Positions 32,850 to 43,511 of a stretch of DNA of 64,000 bases are shown here, piece by piece. A model generated the notes under the pieces. That model did no database searches and was not told the origin of the DNA. It was given only the letters and a program-made list of their open reading frames with translations. The stretch is from Streptomyces sp. NBC_00670 (GTDB lineage: Bacteria > Actinomycetota > Actinomycetes > Streptomycetales > Streptomycetaceae), in contig NZ_CP109017.1 of NCBI RefSeq assembly GCF_036226765.1, positions 4,713,001-4,777,000 of the forward strand, written 5' to 3'. A program made the translations under genes and the position numbers. Numbering within the stretch: the first letter of the stretch is position 1; the number at the start of each line of letters is the position of its first letter.

Positions 32850-34773
32850 CCAGCTCCTCCTTCTCGAACAGGGCGAGCAGGTCCGGACGGATCGGTGTGG
32901 TGGTCTCGCGTACGAGCTCGATCTGGCCGCGCACCGGGTCGGTGGCCGCGAGTCCGCCGGTGGGGTCGGCGGGGCGGCACAGCAGGTTGACCGGGCGCCA
33001 GGCGTTGTCCATCTCCGGGTGGTCCTCGCGGGTGTGGCCGCCGCGCGACTCGGTGCGCTCCAGGGCCGCCCGCGCCACGCACTCGCTGACCAGCAGCATG
33101 TTCCGCAGGTCGAGGGCGAGGTGCCAGCCGGGGTTGAACTGCCGGTGCCCCTCGACGCCGGCCCGCCGGGCCCGTACCCGCAGCTCGGCCAGCTTCTCCA
33201 GGGCACGTTCCATCTCGGCCTGGCGGCGGATGATGCCGACCAGGTCGTTCATCGTCTGCTGCAGCTCCTGGTGGACGCCGTACGGGTTCTCCGGGGGCCG
33301 GCCGGCCCCCTCACCGTCCTCCTCGCCCGGCTCCGGGCCCTCCGCCGAGAACGGCCGCAGCGCCTCCGCCGCGGCCGCGTCGACCTGGGCGTCGTCCGCC
33401 ACGGGACGCGCGTCCGCGTGGGATGCCGCGTGCTCGGCGGCGTGCCACCCGGCCCGCCGGCCGAAGACCAGCAGGTCGGACAGCGAGTTGCCGCCCAGCC
33501 GGTTGGAGCCGTGCATGCCGCCGGCCACCTCACCGGCCGCGAACAGCCCCGGCACCCCGCGCGCCGCCGCCGTGTCGGAGTCGACGGCGACGCCGCCCAT
33601 CACGTAGTGGCAGGTGGGCCCGACCTCCATCGGCTCCGCCGTGATGTCGACGTCCGCCAGCTCCTTGAACTGGTGGTACATCGACGGCAGCCGCCGCCGG
33701 ATCACCTCGGCCGGCATCCGCGTCGACACGTCGAGGAAGACCCCGCCGTGCGGGGAGCCGCGGCCCGCCTTGACCTCGGCGTTGATGGCCCGCGCCACCT
33801 CGTCGCGCGGGAGGAGTTCGGGGGGCCGCCGGTTGTGGTCCGGGTCGTCGTACCAGCGGTCGGCCTCCTCCTCCGACTCGGCGTACTTCTCCTTGAAGAC
33901 GTCCGGGACGTAGTCGAACATGAACCGCTTGCCCTCGGAGTTGCGCAGCACCCCGCCGTCGCCGCGCACCGACTCGGTGACGAGGATGCCCTTGACCGAC
34001 GGCGGCCAGACCATGCCCGTCGGGTGGAACTGCACGAACTCCATGTTCACCAGCGGCGCCCCCGCGAGCAGCGCCAGCGCGTGTCCGTCGCCCGTGTACT
34101 CCCACGAGTTCGACGTCACCTTGAAGGACTTGCCGATCCCGCCGGTCGCGATCACCACGGCCGGGGCCTCGAGGACGAAGAAGCGGCCGGACTCGCGCTC
34201 ATAGGCGAAGACACCGGCGACGTTGCCGTCCGCGTCCTTGAGGATGCGGGTGACCGTGCACTCCTGGAAGACCTTCAGCCGGGTCTCGTAGCCGCCGGTC
34301 TCCTTCTTGTCCTCCTGCTGGAGCGAGACGACCTTCTGCTGGAGCGTGCGGATCAGTTCCAGGCCCGTGCGGTCGCCGACGTGCGCCAGGCGCGGGTACT
34401 CGTGCCCGCCGAAGTTGCGCTGCGAGATGCGGCCGTCGCCCGTACGGTCGAACAGCGCGCCCCAGGTCTCCAGTTCCCACACCCGGTCCGGGGCCTCACG
34501 GGCGTGCAGCTCGGCCATGCGCCACTGGTTGAGGAACTTGCCGCCGCGCATGGTGTCGCGGAAGTGCACCTGCCAGTTGTCGCCGGAGTTGACGTTGCCC
34601 ATCGCGGCGGCGATGCCGCCCTCGGCCATCACCGTGTGCGCCTTGCCGAACAGCGACTTGCAGATCACCGCCGTCCGCGCGCCCCGCTCGCGCGCCTCGA
34701 TCGCGGCGCGCAGCCCGGCGCCCCCGGCACCGACGACCACGACGTCCCACTGCTGCCGCTCCACCACCGTCAT
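32815..34773 (-). CDS. sdhA: succinate dehydrogenase flavoprotein subunit
   Basis: 652 residues. FAD-binding VVVVGAGGAGLRAAIEA (11-27), flavin-linked His region KAHTVMAEGGIAAAMGN (H46), substrate site VQFHPTGM, VTESVRGDGGVLRN, CHYVMGGVAVD, and C-terminal flavin loop GGMHGSNRLGGNSLSDLL. It oxidises succinate to fumarate. An acidic Glu/Gly insert lies around 475-495. Its TGA (complement of 32815-32817) coincides with the GTCAA end of the IS element, so the insertion happened at or supplied the stop codon. It is preceded by sdhC in the operon. Confidence 0.96.
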   Translation of the reverse strand: MTVVERQQWDVVVVGAGGAGLRAAIEARERGARTAVICKSLFGKAHTVMAEGGIAAAMGNVNSGDNWQVHFRDTMRGGKFLNQWRMAELHAREAPDRVWELETWGALFDRTGDGRISQRNFGGHEYPRLAHVGDRTGLELIRTLQQKVVSLQQEDKKETGGYETRLKVFQECTVTRILKDADGNVAGVFAYERESGRFFVLEAPAVVIATGGIGKSFKVTSNSWEYTGDGHALALLAGAPLVNMEFVQFHPTGMVWPPSVKGILVTESVRGDGGVLRNSEGKRFMFDYVPDVFKEKYAESEEEADRWYDDPDHNRRPPELLPRDEVARAINAEVKAGRGSPHGGVFLDVSTRMPAEVIRRRLPSMYHQFKELADVDITAEPMEVGPTCHYVMGGVAVDSDTAAARGVPGLFAAGEVAGGMHGSNRLGGNSLSDLLVFGRRAGWHAAEHAASHADARPVADDAQVDAAAAEALRPFSAEGPEPGEEDGEGAGRPPENPYGVHQELQQTMNDLVGIIRRQAEMERALEKLAELRVRARRAGVEGHRQFNPGWHLALDLRNMLLVSECVARAALERTESRGGHTREDHPEMDNAWRPVNLLCRPADPTGGLAATDPVRGQIELVRETTTPIRPDLLALFEKEELVKYLAEEELYD

Positions 34774-34842
34774 AAAGAATCCTGTTCAGTCGCCGAGAGT
34801 TCAGAAGTGGGCTCGGAGGTCTCAAAAGTGGGCTCGGGAGTC

Positions 34843-35679
34843 TCAGAAGAAGCGCGGATCGTCGAAGACCCCCGACGCCACCAGGTACACGTAGAAGTCC
34901 GCGACCGCCACGCTCACCAGCGACGCCCAGGCGAGCTGCATGTGCCGGGCGTTGAGCTTGCCCACGAACTGCCACGCCCGGTACCGCACCGGATGCCGGG
35001 AGAAGTGCCGCAGCTTGCCGCCGACGATGTGCCGGCAGGAGTGGCAGGACAGGGTGTACGCCCAGATCAGCGCGATATTGGCCAGGAAGACGAGGGTGCC
35101 GAGCCCCATGTGGCCCCAGGCGTAGTGCGCGTCGCGGAAGGAGAGGACCGTGTCGTAGGTCAGGACGCCCGCGACGAGGATGGCCGCGTAGAAGAAGTAC
35201 CGGTGGACGTTCTGGAGGATCAGCGGGAAGCGGGTCTCACCGGTGTACTTGGCGTGCGGCTCGGCGACGGCGCAGGCGGGCGGGGAGGCCCAGAAGCCGC
35301 GGTAGTACGCCTTGCGGTAGTAGTAGCAGGTCAGCCGGAAGCCCAGCGGGAAGATCAGGATGATGATCGCCGGGGAGATGCCCCACCAGCCGCCGAACAG
35401 GTCCCCGTTGGGCCCCGCGTGCATCGGGCGGCACCGCTCGGCCAGGCACGGCGAGTAGAACGGCGAGACGTACGGGGCGGCGTAGTAGTCCGTGTCGGCG
35501 AAGGCCCGCCAGGTCGAGTAGACGATGAAGGCGAGCAGTCCGGCGGCGGTGGTGGCGGGCGCCAGCCACCAGCGGTCGGTGCGCAGATGGCGGACGCCGA
35601 TCGCGGCGCGCGTACCGCCGCGCACGCCGCCGCTGCTCGGCCGGGGTTCCGTGGCGGGGGGCTCGGTACCGGTCGTCAC
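34843..35679 (-). CDS. sdhC: succinate dehydrogenase membrane anchor subunit
   Basis: 278 residues from GTG 35679. Five likely transmembrane segments (LAPATTAAGLLAFIVYSTW, GISPAIIILIFPLGFRLTC, YFFYAAILVAGVLTYD, LGTLVFLANIALIWAYTL, LAWASLVSVAVADFYVYL). Histidines in NVHRYFFY, GHMGLG and CHSCRHIVGG are candidate heme ligands. The order C-A-B is the actinobacterial Sdh operon type with a single fused anchor. The GTG overlaps the TGA of the preceding small gene (GTGA), indicating translational coupling. ATG 35709 is a less likely start. Confidence 0.9.
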   Translation of the reverse strand: MTTGTEPPATEPRPSSGGVRGGTRAAIGVRHLRTDRWWLAPATTAAGLLAFIVYSTWRAFADTDYYAAPYVSPFYSPCLAERCRPMHAGPNGDLFGGWWGISPAIIILIFPLGFRLTCYYYRKAYYRGFWASPPACAVAEPHAKYTGETRFPLILQNVHRYFFYAAILVAGVLTYDTVLSFRDAHYAWGHMGLGTLVFLANIALIWAYTLSCHSCRHIVGGKLRHFSRHPVRYRAWQFVGKLNARHMQLAWASLVSVAVADFYVYLVASGVFDDPRFF

Positions 35680-35948
35680 CTGAGCCCCTCGTCGTCCGAG
35701 TCCGTCCACAGGGTGCTGTCGTACGGGGTGTCGGGGATCGTCAACAGCGGTGGGCGGAGCGGGCGTTCGGGTTCGGGGGCGGACTCGCGCAGCAGGGCGA
35801 CGCTCTCGCGCAGATGGTCGGCGTCGGCCCGGACCCGGCGCATCTCCAGGCCGCCGGAGGAGCCGAGCTGCTGTTCCAGTCGGCGCAGCGACCTGACCAG
35901 GTCCTCGACACAGCGCTGAACGGTCGTCAGTTCGTCCTGTACGGACAT
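35676..35948 (-). CDS. small conserved protein at the head of the sdh operon
   Basis: 90 residues. The first 55 look coiled-coil (DELTTVQRCVEDLVRSLRRL, ADADHLRESVALL), followed by a Pro-rich tail ending LWTDSDDEGLR. I recognise no domain. ATG 35948 has TGAGGTCACGCCC upstream. It overlaps sdhC by 4 nt, so it is co-translated with the complex. From memory, a small gene occupies the same place in S. coelicolor. It might aid assembly or be a regulatory subunit; this is inference. Confidence 0.75.
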   Translation of the reverse strand: MSVQDELTTVQRCVEDLVRSLRRLEQQLGSSGGLEMRRVRADADHLRESVALLRESAPEPERPLRPPLLTIPDTPYDSTLWTDSDDEGLR

Positions 35949-36285
35949 GGGCGTGACCTCATTTCCGCGGGCCTTCGGGGCAGGGCCTGGGGGCGGCACG
36001 TACACGCGCCTGCGAGTGTCGCGCGTCACAGTGCGCCCTGGGAACCCGTGTGCACGGATTGACGGCGCGTGCGGTGGTGCCGGGCGCGCGGGGCGGTGTG
36101 CGAGCCGGGGCGGGTGCGCGGGGCGCGGGGCGCGGTGGGCCGAACGGGTGGGGTTCGGCGGGGGCGGCCGCCGTGTCGCTTGGGCGGGACCCGGCCCCGG
36201 CCATCTGATCGGAGGAGCCGACAAGAACGACAAGAGTGATGAAAGTGCCGAAGTCGAAGACGACGGACCACCGGAGGTGGCAGTG
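35949..36285. other. 337-bp divergent region between sdh operon and lipoprotein gene
   Basis: No gene. It must hold promoters for both directions, but none is clear. The last 70 bp are relatively A-rich and end in GGAGG for the next gene. Confidence 0.4.
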
Positions 36286-38568
36286 ATGTCCCACGACGGC
36301 GTCCGGCCGCGCGCCCTGCGGCGCTCGGTCGCGTTCCTCCTCGCGGGCGCCCTCACGGTGTCCGCGCTCTCCGCGTGCAGCTCCGACGAGAAGGAGAACC
36401 GGCCACTGGCCGGCCAGGACATCGCCCCGGCCGCCCGCGCCCTCGTCGCCGACGGCGGCACCCTGCGCTGGGCGGTGGACGACGTGCCCGCCACCCTCAA
36501 CACCTTCCAGGCGGACGCCGACGCCGCCACGAGCCGCGTCGCCGGTGCCGTACTGCCGTCGCTGTTCCGGCTCGACGCGCGGGGCCGGCCGCAGCCGAAC
36601 CCCGCCTACCTGGAGTCGGCGAAGGTGGTCGACACCGAGCCGAGGCAGGTGGTCCTGTACCGGCTCAACCAGCAGGCCGTCTGGAGCGACGGCCGCGAGA
36701 TCGGCGCCGCCGACTTCGCCGCGCAGTGGCGCGCCCTGTCCGGCAAGGACAGCGCGTACTGGACGGCCCGCAACGCCGGGTACGACCGCATCGCGAAGAT
36801 CGAGCGCGGCCACGACGACCTCGAGGTGAAGGTCACCTTCGCCCGCCCCTACGCCGACTGGAAGTCGCTGTTCACGCCGCTGTACCCGAAGGAGGTCATG
36901 GGTACGCCGGACAGCTTCAACGACAGCGCCCGCAGCAGGCTGAAGGTGACGGCCGGGCCGTTCGCGCTGAAGAAGGTCGACCGCGAGGACGACGAGGTCA
37001 CCCTCGTCCGCAACCCGCGCTGGTGGGGCTCCCCGGCCAAGCTCGACAAGATCGTGCTGCGGGCGGTCCCGCGCGACGAGCGGATCGAGGCGCTGGCCGA
37101 GGACAAGGTCGACCTCGCCGAGGTCGACCCCGACGACGCCGGCGAGATCACCGCCGCGCACGGCACGAGGAGCGGGGCGCCGTCGCAGGGGGCGGCGGGC
37201 GCGAAGGCGAAGAAGGACGCGCACAAGAAGAAGGAGGACGGCAAGGCGAAGGGTAGGACGGACGACGAGGCCAAGGGCGAGGACGAGAGCGGCGACCGGA
37301 GTGACGAGAAGAGCGACGGCAAGAGCGACGACAAGGGCGACGGCAAGAGCGACGGCAAGAGTGACGAGAAGGACGAGGCCGGGGCCGCCGCGCGGCGGAA
37401 GGCGCTGCGCCGGTACGTCGTCCGCAGCTCGCTCGAACCCGCCTACACCCAGCTCGCCCTCAACGGCTCCGAGGGCGCCCTCGCCGACGAACGGGTCCGC
37501 CGGGCCGTCGCCCGCGCCCTGGACCGTACCGAGCTGGCGGCGCTCGTGCTGAAGCCGCTGGGACTGCCCGCCGTGCCCGTCGGCAGCCACCTCGCGCTGG
37601 CCGGGCAGCCGGCGTACGAGGACAACAGTGGCGCGCTCGGCGGCCAGGACGCCAAGGAGGCCCGGGCACTGCTCGCCGACGCGGGCTGGGTGCTGGGCGG
37701 CCCGGTGAAGAAGGAGAAGAAGGACAAGGGCACGGCGGGGGGCAAGGCCGAGAAGGACGACAAGAAGTCCGACGAGGGCGACGACGACGGCACGTACATC
37801 GTCGGCGAGGACGACAAGCCCGGCGAGGCGGAGGGCTCCGGGAACGGCGACGGCTCCGGGCGCTCCGAGGAGCGCGCGGCCCGGTCCGCGGACGGCAAGC
37901 AGTACCTGGGCGAGCCCGGGACGGCACGGCGGGGCGGGGCCCCGGGCGCGTACGCCCCGAAGGGCACCGCGGCCCCGGCCCGCGCGGCCGACGCCGTACT
38001 GGCCAAGGACGGCGAGGCGCTGTCGCTGCGGTTCGTCCTGCCGTCGGGGCCGGGGTCGGCCTCGCTGCGGGCGGTGGGGAAGCGGATCGCGGAGATGCTG
38101 CGGAAGGTCGGCATCAGCACGAAGATCACCGAGGTGCCGGACGACAGCTACTTCAAGGACCACATCGCGTCCGGCGAGTACGACCTCGCGCTGTACTCCT
38201 GGCCCGCGACGGCGTTCCCGGCGACGGACGCGCGGCCGGTCTACGCGAAGCCCGTGCCGGGGGAGGACGGGGAGCTGAAGGTCGAGCAGAACTACACGCG
38301 GGTCGGTACGGACCAGATCGACCAGCTGTTCGACGAGGCGCTCGTCACGCTGGACCCGGAGAAGGAACGCGAGCTGATGCGCAAGGCGGACTCCCGCATC
38401 TGGGCCGGCGCGGCCTCCATCCCCCTCTATCAGCGCCCGCAGCTCACGGCGGCCCGGCCGAGCCTGGTCAACGTGGGTGCGTTCGGGTTCCGGTCGCCGG
38501 TGTACGAGGACATGGGGTACGCGACGAAGACCCCTGATCCGTCGGCGCCGTCCGCCACGTCGTCCTGA
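36286..38568 (+). CDS. ABC transporter solute-binding lipoprotein (family 5) with Lys/Asp-rich inserts
   Basis: 760 residues from ATG 36286 (GGAGG at 8 nt). Signal peptide and lipobox LSAC (C31). The SBP_bac_5 fold is recognisable from LRWAVDDVPATLNTF, YRLNQQAVWSDGREIGAADF, RVRRAVARALDRTEL and the terminal YQRPQLTAARPSLVNVGA. Two unusual charged inserts interrupt it: about 292-375 (SDEKSDGKSDDKGDGKSD) and about 468-570 (KKEKKDKGTAGGKAEKDDKK and Gly-rich). The family is normally about 500-560 residues. No permease is adjacent, so it is an orphan peptide-binding protein. Confidence 0.9.
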   Translation: MSHDGVRPRALRRSVAFLLAGALTVSALSACSSDEKENRPLAGQDIAPAARALVADGGTLRWAVDDVPATLNTFQADADAATSRVAGAVLPSLFRLDARGRPQPNPAYLESAKVVDTEPRQVVLYRLNQQAVWSDGREIGAADFAAQWRALSGKDSAYWTARNAGYDRIAKIERGHDDLEVKVTFARPYADWKSLFTPLYPKEVMGTPDSFNDSARSRLKVTAGPFALKKVDREDDEVTLVRNPRWWGSPAKLDKIVLRAVPRDERIEALAEDKVDLAEVDPDDAGEITAAHGTRSGAPSQGAAGAKAKKDAHKKKEDGKAKGRTDDEAKGEDESGDRSDEKSDGKSDDKGDGKSDGKSDEKDEAGAAARRKALRRYVVRSSLEPAYTQLALNGSEGALADERVRRAVARALDRTELAALVLKPLGLPAVPVGSHLALAGQPAYEDNSGALGGQDAKEARALLADAGWVLGGPVKKEKKDKGTAGGKAEKDDKKSDEGDDDGTYIVGEDDKPGEAEGSGNGDGSGRSEERAARSADGKQYLGEPGTARRGGAPGAYAPKGTAAPARAADAVLAKDGEALSLRFVLPSGPGSASLRAVGKRIAEMLRKVGISTKITEVPDDSYFKDHIASGEYDLALYSWPATAFPATDARPVYAKPVPGEDGELKVEQNYTRVGTDQIDQLFDEALVTLDPEKERELMRKADSRIWAGAASIPLYQRPQLTAARPSLVNVGAFGFRSPVYEDMGYATKTPDPSAPSATSS

Positions 38569-38589
38569 CGCGGGTGGGTGGGGGGCGGC

Positions 38590-38880
38590 GGCCGGGTTCT
38601 CGCCCCCGCCGCCCCTACCCTTCCCATCCCTTCAAGGGGCTCCGCCCCTTGGACCCCGGGGGGCTCGGGTGGGTTCGGTGCGTGGGGGAGTGCGGGCGGG
38701 TGGGGTTTGATCGCGCAGTTCCCCGCGCCCCTTCAAAAGCAGGGGGCACCCTCCGCTTTCAAGGGGCGCGGGGCTGTATCGATCTGCGGCTCCGCCGCGT
38801 GGGCGCGACGAACCACGACGCACCCGCACCCCCGTTTTTTCGGGGGCGCGGGGAACTGCGCGACCAGCCACGACGGCCCC
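38590..38880. repeat. palindromic intergenic repeat, copy R3
   Basis: The longest composite copy. Arms of 21 bp at 38711-38731 and 38843-38863 are perfect inverted repeats (core GCGCAGTTCCCCGCGCCC), enclosing CCCCGCGCCCCTT/AAGGGGCGCGGGG (38721-38733/38761-38773). An AGGGGCTCCGCCCCT hairpin precedes them near 38636-38650. It lies between the lipoprotein gene and typA, both rightward. Confidence 0.85.
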
Positions 38881-38943
38881 GCACTCGCCAACGCACCCCA
38901 GACTCCCGAGCACTCAGGCGCCCCCCGCCGGACGGCACACGCA

Positions 38944-39004
38944 GCCCCCGCCCGGAGGTCCCCCGTGCCCCCGCCCGGAGGGCACCCCGCACCCCCGCCC
39001 GGAG
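38944..39004 (+). repeat. three direct repeats of CCCCCGCCCGGAG
   Basis: Copies at 38945, 38968 and 38992, spaced 23-24 bp, upstream of typA. The core also resembles the tandem units in R2. Confidence 0.7.
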
Positions 39005-39164
39005 CGCACCCGGGGGTCGGAAGGGGAGCCCTTCAGGCCCGGACGGCCCGGGCCGGTGCCGGCACGTACCATGGTGTACGGCCGAGGCGTGCAATGCCCG
39101 GCATGGCCGGCGCGACACTGACGGACACGCCGGCCGTCCTCAATCCCGGGAGATACGCCTCACC

Positions 39165-41081
<1,917 letters not shown>

Positions 41082-41104
41082 TCCCCGCCCCCACCGCACC
41101 GGCG

Positions 41105-41139
41105 ACGCCGGGCACTCCGCACCGCGGGGTGCCCGGCGT
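41105..41139 (+). terminator. Rho-independent-type hairpin after typA
   Basis: ACGCCGGGCAC (41105-41115) pairs with GTGCCCGGCGT (41129-41139), an 11-bp perfect stem extended by further G:C pairs, followed by TTTCC. Confidence 0.8.
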
Positions 41140-41729
41140 TTCCGTTCATTCGGGCAGGACGGCGCACGGGAGGGAATGAGACGAGCGGAACATAGGGAAA
41201 ACCCTCTGCGACGGGTCCGGACCGGACCAGCGGCCTCCGTTCACCCGTAGCCTTTTCAGTGACTGCCCGGCGCAGGTCCCCCGGCAGTCGCGGACGGGCC
41301 CGGATGAAGCGCGTCACAGTACGCCCCGCGTCGGCCTCACCTCTGCGAGTGACGGCCCTGCACAGTGGGTAGGGACGCCGCAACCCATTTTCTCCTGTGA
41401 TTCCCCTCTGGTTGTCCGGAATGCGGACACTCCACGCCGATAGATGTGTAACAAGTCCGTTTCGGAGTGATCTTTCACCAAACCCTTTGTCCGTATTTCG
41501 GAAGAAGTGGGCGCTAGGTGTGATCGAACCGAGACCTTTGAGGTGTGGTTCGGTTCCAGCCGATGGCAGATAGTTAGGCGCGTAGATGCTCGGAGCGAAG
41601 GGTCACGCGTCGGTAGGCCGGCGGCGACTCGCGAGCGGTGGGGGCACCTGACCATTGCAGGCACCGGTGACGGAGCCATGGCCTGTGCCCCACCATGCGG
41701 TGAACCATTGGACTCATGAGGAGGAACCC
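41140..41729. other. 590-bp leader region upstream of transporter cassette 1
   Basis: No coding frame looks real. The centre (about 41380-41520) is relatively AT-rich, as expected of a promoter. Inverted repeats: TGTCCG-N5-CGGACA (41414-41430) and CGAACC-N16-GGTTCG (41525-41552). The long, structured region suggests complex control of the binding-protein gene. GAGGAGG precedes the ATG at 41730. Confidence 0.5.
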
Positions 41730-43349
41730 ATGCGCGGTGCCAAGAGCGCCAAGTGGGTCGCGATAGCCGCGGTAGTGGCACTGGGTGCCACCGCCTGTGG
41801 CGGTGGCAACGACGACGGCGACAGCAAGGCCGCGGCCGACCCGAACGGCAAGTTCTCGGTCGAGGTGGGTGAGCCGCAGCACCCGTTGCAGCCGGCGAAC
41901 ACGATGGAGTCCAACGGCAGCATCGTTATCAAGTCGCTCTTCTCCGGGCTTGTCGACTACGACTCCAGCGGCAAGATCGTCATGGTCAACGCCCAGTCGG
42001 TCGACACGAAGGACAACAAGACCTTCACGGTCAAGCTGAAGTCCGGCTGGAAGTTCCACGACGGCACCCCGGTGACCGCCACGTCGTACGTCAAGGCGTG
42101 GAACTGGGCCGCCAGCCCGGCCAACAAGCAGACCAACAGCTTCTGGTTCTCCGACATCCAGGGCTACGACGACGTCGCCCCGGCCAAGGGCAAGGCCAAG
42201 GCGGACACCATGTCCGGGCTGAAGGTCGTCGACGACAACACCTTCACCATCACGCTGTCGAAGCCGATCCCGTACTTCGTGTACAAGCTCGGCTACGAGG
42301 TCTTCGACCCGCTGCCGGAGTCCTTCTACAAGGACCCGAAGGCCGCGGGCGAGCACCCGGTCGGCAACGGCCCGTACAAGTTCGTCAGCTGGCAGCACAA
42401 CAAGCAGATCGAGGTCGCCAAGTACGACGGCTACAAGGGTCCGAACGCCGCCAAGAACGGCGGAGTGGTCTTCAAGAACTACTCCAAGCTCGAGACGGCC
42501 TACCAGGACCTGAAGTCCGGCAACCTCGACGTGATGCGCCAGGTCGCCCCGCGTGACCTGCCGGTGTACAAGCAGGACCTCGGCGACCGCGCCGTGGACC
42601 AGTCGTACTCCGCGATCCAGACCATCGCCGTCGCCTTCTACACCAAGCAGTGGAAGGACATCGACCCCAAGGTCCTCCAGGGCCTGTCGATGGCGATCGA
42701 CCGCGACACCATCACCAAGACCGTGCTTCAGGGCACGCGTGAGCCCGCCACCGGCTGGGTCGCCAAGGGTGTCCTCGGCTACCAGCCGGACGCCGCCGGC
42801 GACATCACCAAGTACGACCCGGCCAAGGCCAAGGCCCTCATCAAGGAGGGTGGCGGCGTCCCGGGCAACAAGATCTCCATCCAGTACAACGCGGACGGCG
42901 GTCACAAGGAGTGGGTGGAGGCCGTCTGCGGCTCCATCACCAAGGCCACCGGCGTGAAGTGCACCGGCGACTCCAAGCCCGACTTCCAGTCGGACACCAA
43001 CGCGCGTGACAACAAGCAGGTCAAGTCGCTGTACCGCTCCGGCTGGGTGCTGGACTACCCGTTCATCTCCAACTTCATCCGCGACCTGTTCGGCACCAAG
43101 TCCGACGGCAACCAGGGCGGCTTCTCGAACAAGAAGGTCGACGACCTGATCGCCAAGGCCGACGCCGCCGGCACGCTGGAGGAGTCGGAGAAGCTGTACC
43201 AGCAGGTCGAGAAGGAGCTGGTCAACTACATGCCGAGCATCCCGCTCTGGTACTACAAGGTCAACGCGGGCTACTCGGAGAAGGTCTCGGGCGTGAAGTA
43301 CGCCCAGGACGGCGACCCGATCCTGACCGGCATTCAGGTCAAGAAGTAA
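41730..43349 (+). CDS. oligopeptide ABC transporter binding lipoprotein, cassette 1 (BldKB-like)
   Basis: 539 residues. Lipobox LGATAC (C23). SBP_bac_5 fold: EPQHPLQPANTMESNGS, VKLKSGWKFHDGTPVTATSY, HPVGNGPYKFVSWQ, GLSMAIDRDTITKTVLQG and SIPLWYYKVNAGYS. It captures oligopeptides outside the membrane for the permease below. Position right after typA corresponds, from memory, to the bldK locus of S. coelicolor, which imports a peptide signal for aerial growth. It is separated from the permease by 162 bp containing a strong hairpin, so it is probably made in excess over the membrane subunits. Confidence 0.92.
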   Translation: MRGAKSAKWVAIAAVVALGATACGGGNDDGDSKAAADPNGKFSVEVGEPQHPLQPANTMESNGSIVIKSLFSGLVDYDSSGKIVMVNAQSVDTKDNKTFTVKLKSGWKFHDGTPVTATSYVKAWNWAASPANKQTNSFWFSDIQGYDDVAPAKGKAKADTMSGLKVVDDNTFTITLSKPIPYFVYKLGYEVFDPLPESFYKDPKAAGEHPVGNGPYKFVSWQHNKQIEVAKYDGYKGPNAAKNGGVVFKNYSKLETAYQDLKSGNLDVMRQVAPRDLPVYKQDLGDRAVDQSYSAIQTIAVAFYTKQWKDIDPKVLQGLSMAIDRDTITKTVLQGTREPATGWVAKGVLGYQPDAAGDITKYDPAKAKALIKEGGGVPGNKISIQYNADGGHKEWVEAVCGSITKATGVKCTGDSKPDFQSDTNARDNKQVKSLYRSGWVLDYPFISNFIRDLFGTKSDGNQGGFSNKKVDDLIAKADAAGTLEESEKLYQQVEKELVNYMPSIPLWYYKVNAGYSEKVSGVKYAQDGDPILTGIQVKK

Positions 43350-43368
43350 CCGCTGACGACAGTGTGAG

Positions 43369-43399
43369 CCGTGCCGCACCCGCGCGGGGTGCGGCACGG
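43369..43399 (+). terminator. 13-bp perfect hairpin between binding protein and permease
   Basis: CCGTGCCGCACCC (43369-43381) pairs with GGGTGCGGCACGG (43387-43399), loop 5 nt. It is likely an attenuator or 3'-stabiliser giving more binding-protein mRNA than permease mRNA. Confidence 0.75.
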
Positions 43400-43511
43400 T
43401 GTCGGCCGGAAGGCCGGGGGGCCCTTTTCGCCGCGTACGTACGGAATCCGTAGGGGAAGCCGCTCGTATGGGGCGAAAGGGGCCTGCCGCTGTAACTGAC
43501 ATGGAGGCACC

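Noticed and set aside
33019..35919. Long plus-strand frame antisense to sdhA and sdhC
   Set aside because: Shadow; the product has no domain and the minus genes are unambiguous.
41314..41781. A minus-strand gene upstream of transporter cassette 1
   Set aside because: No domain or ribosome site, overlaps the start of the binding-protein gene, and the region looks like a promoter.
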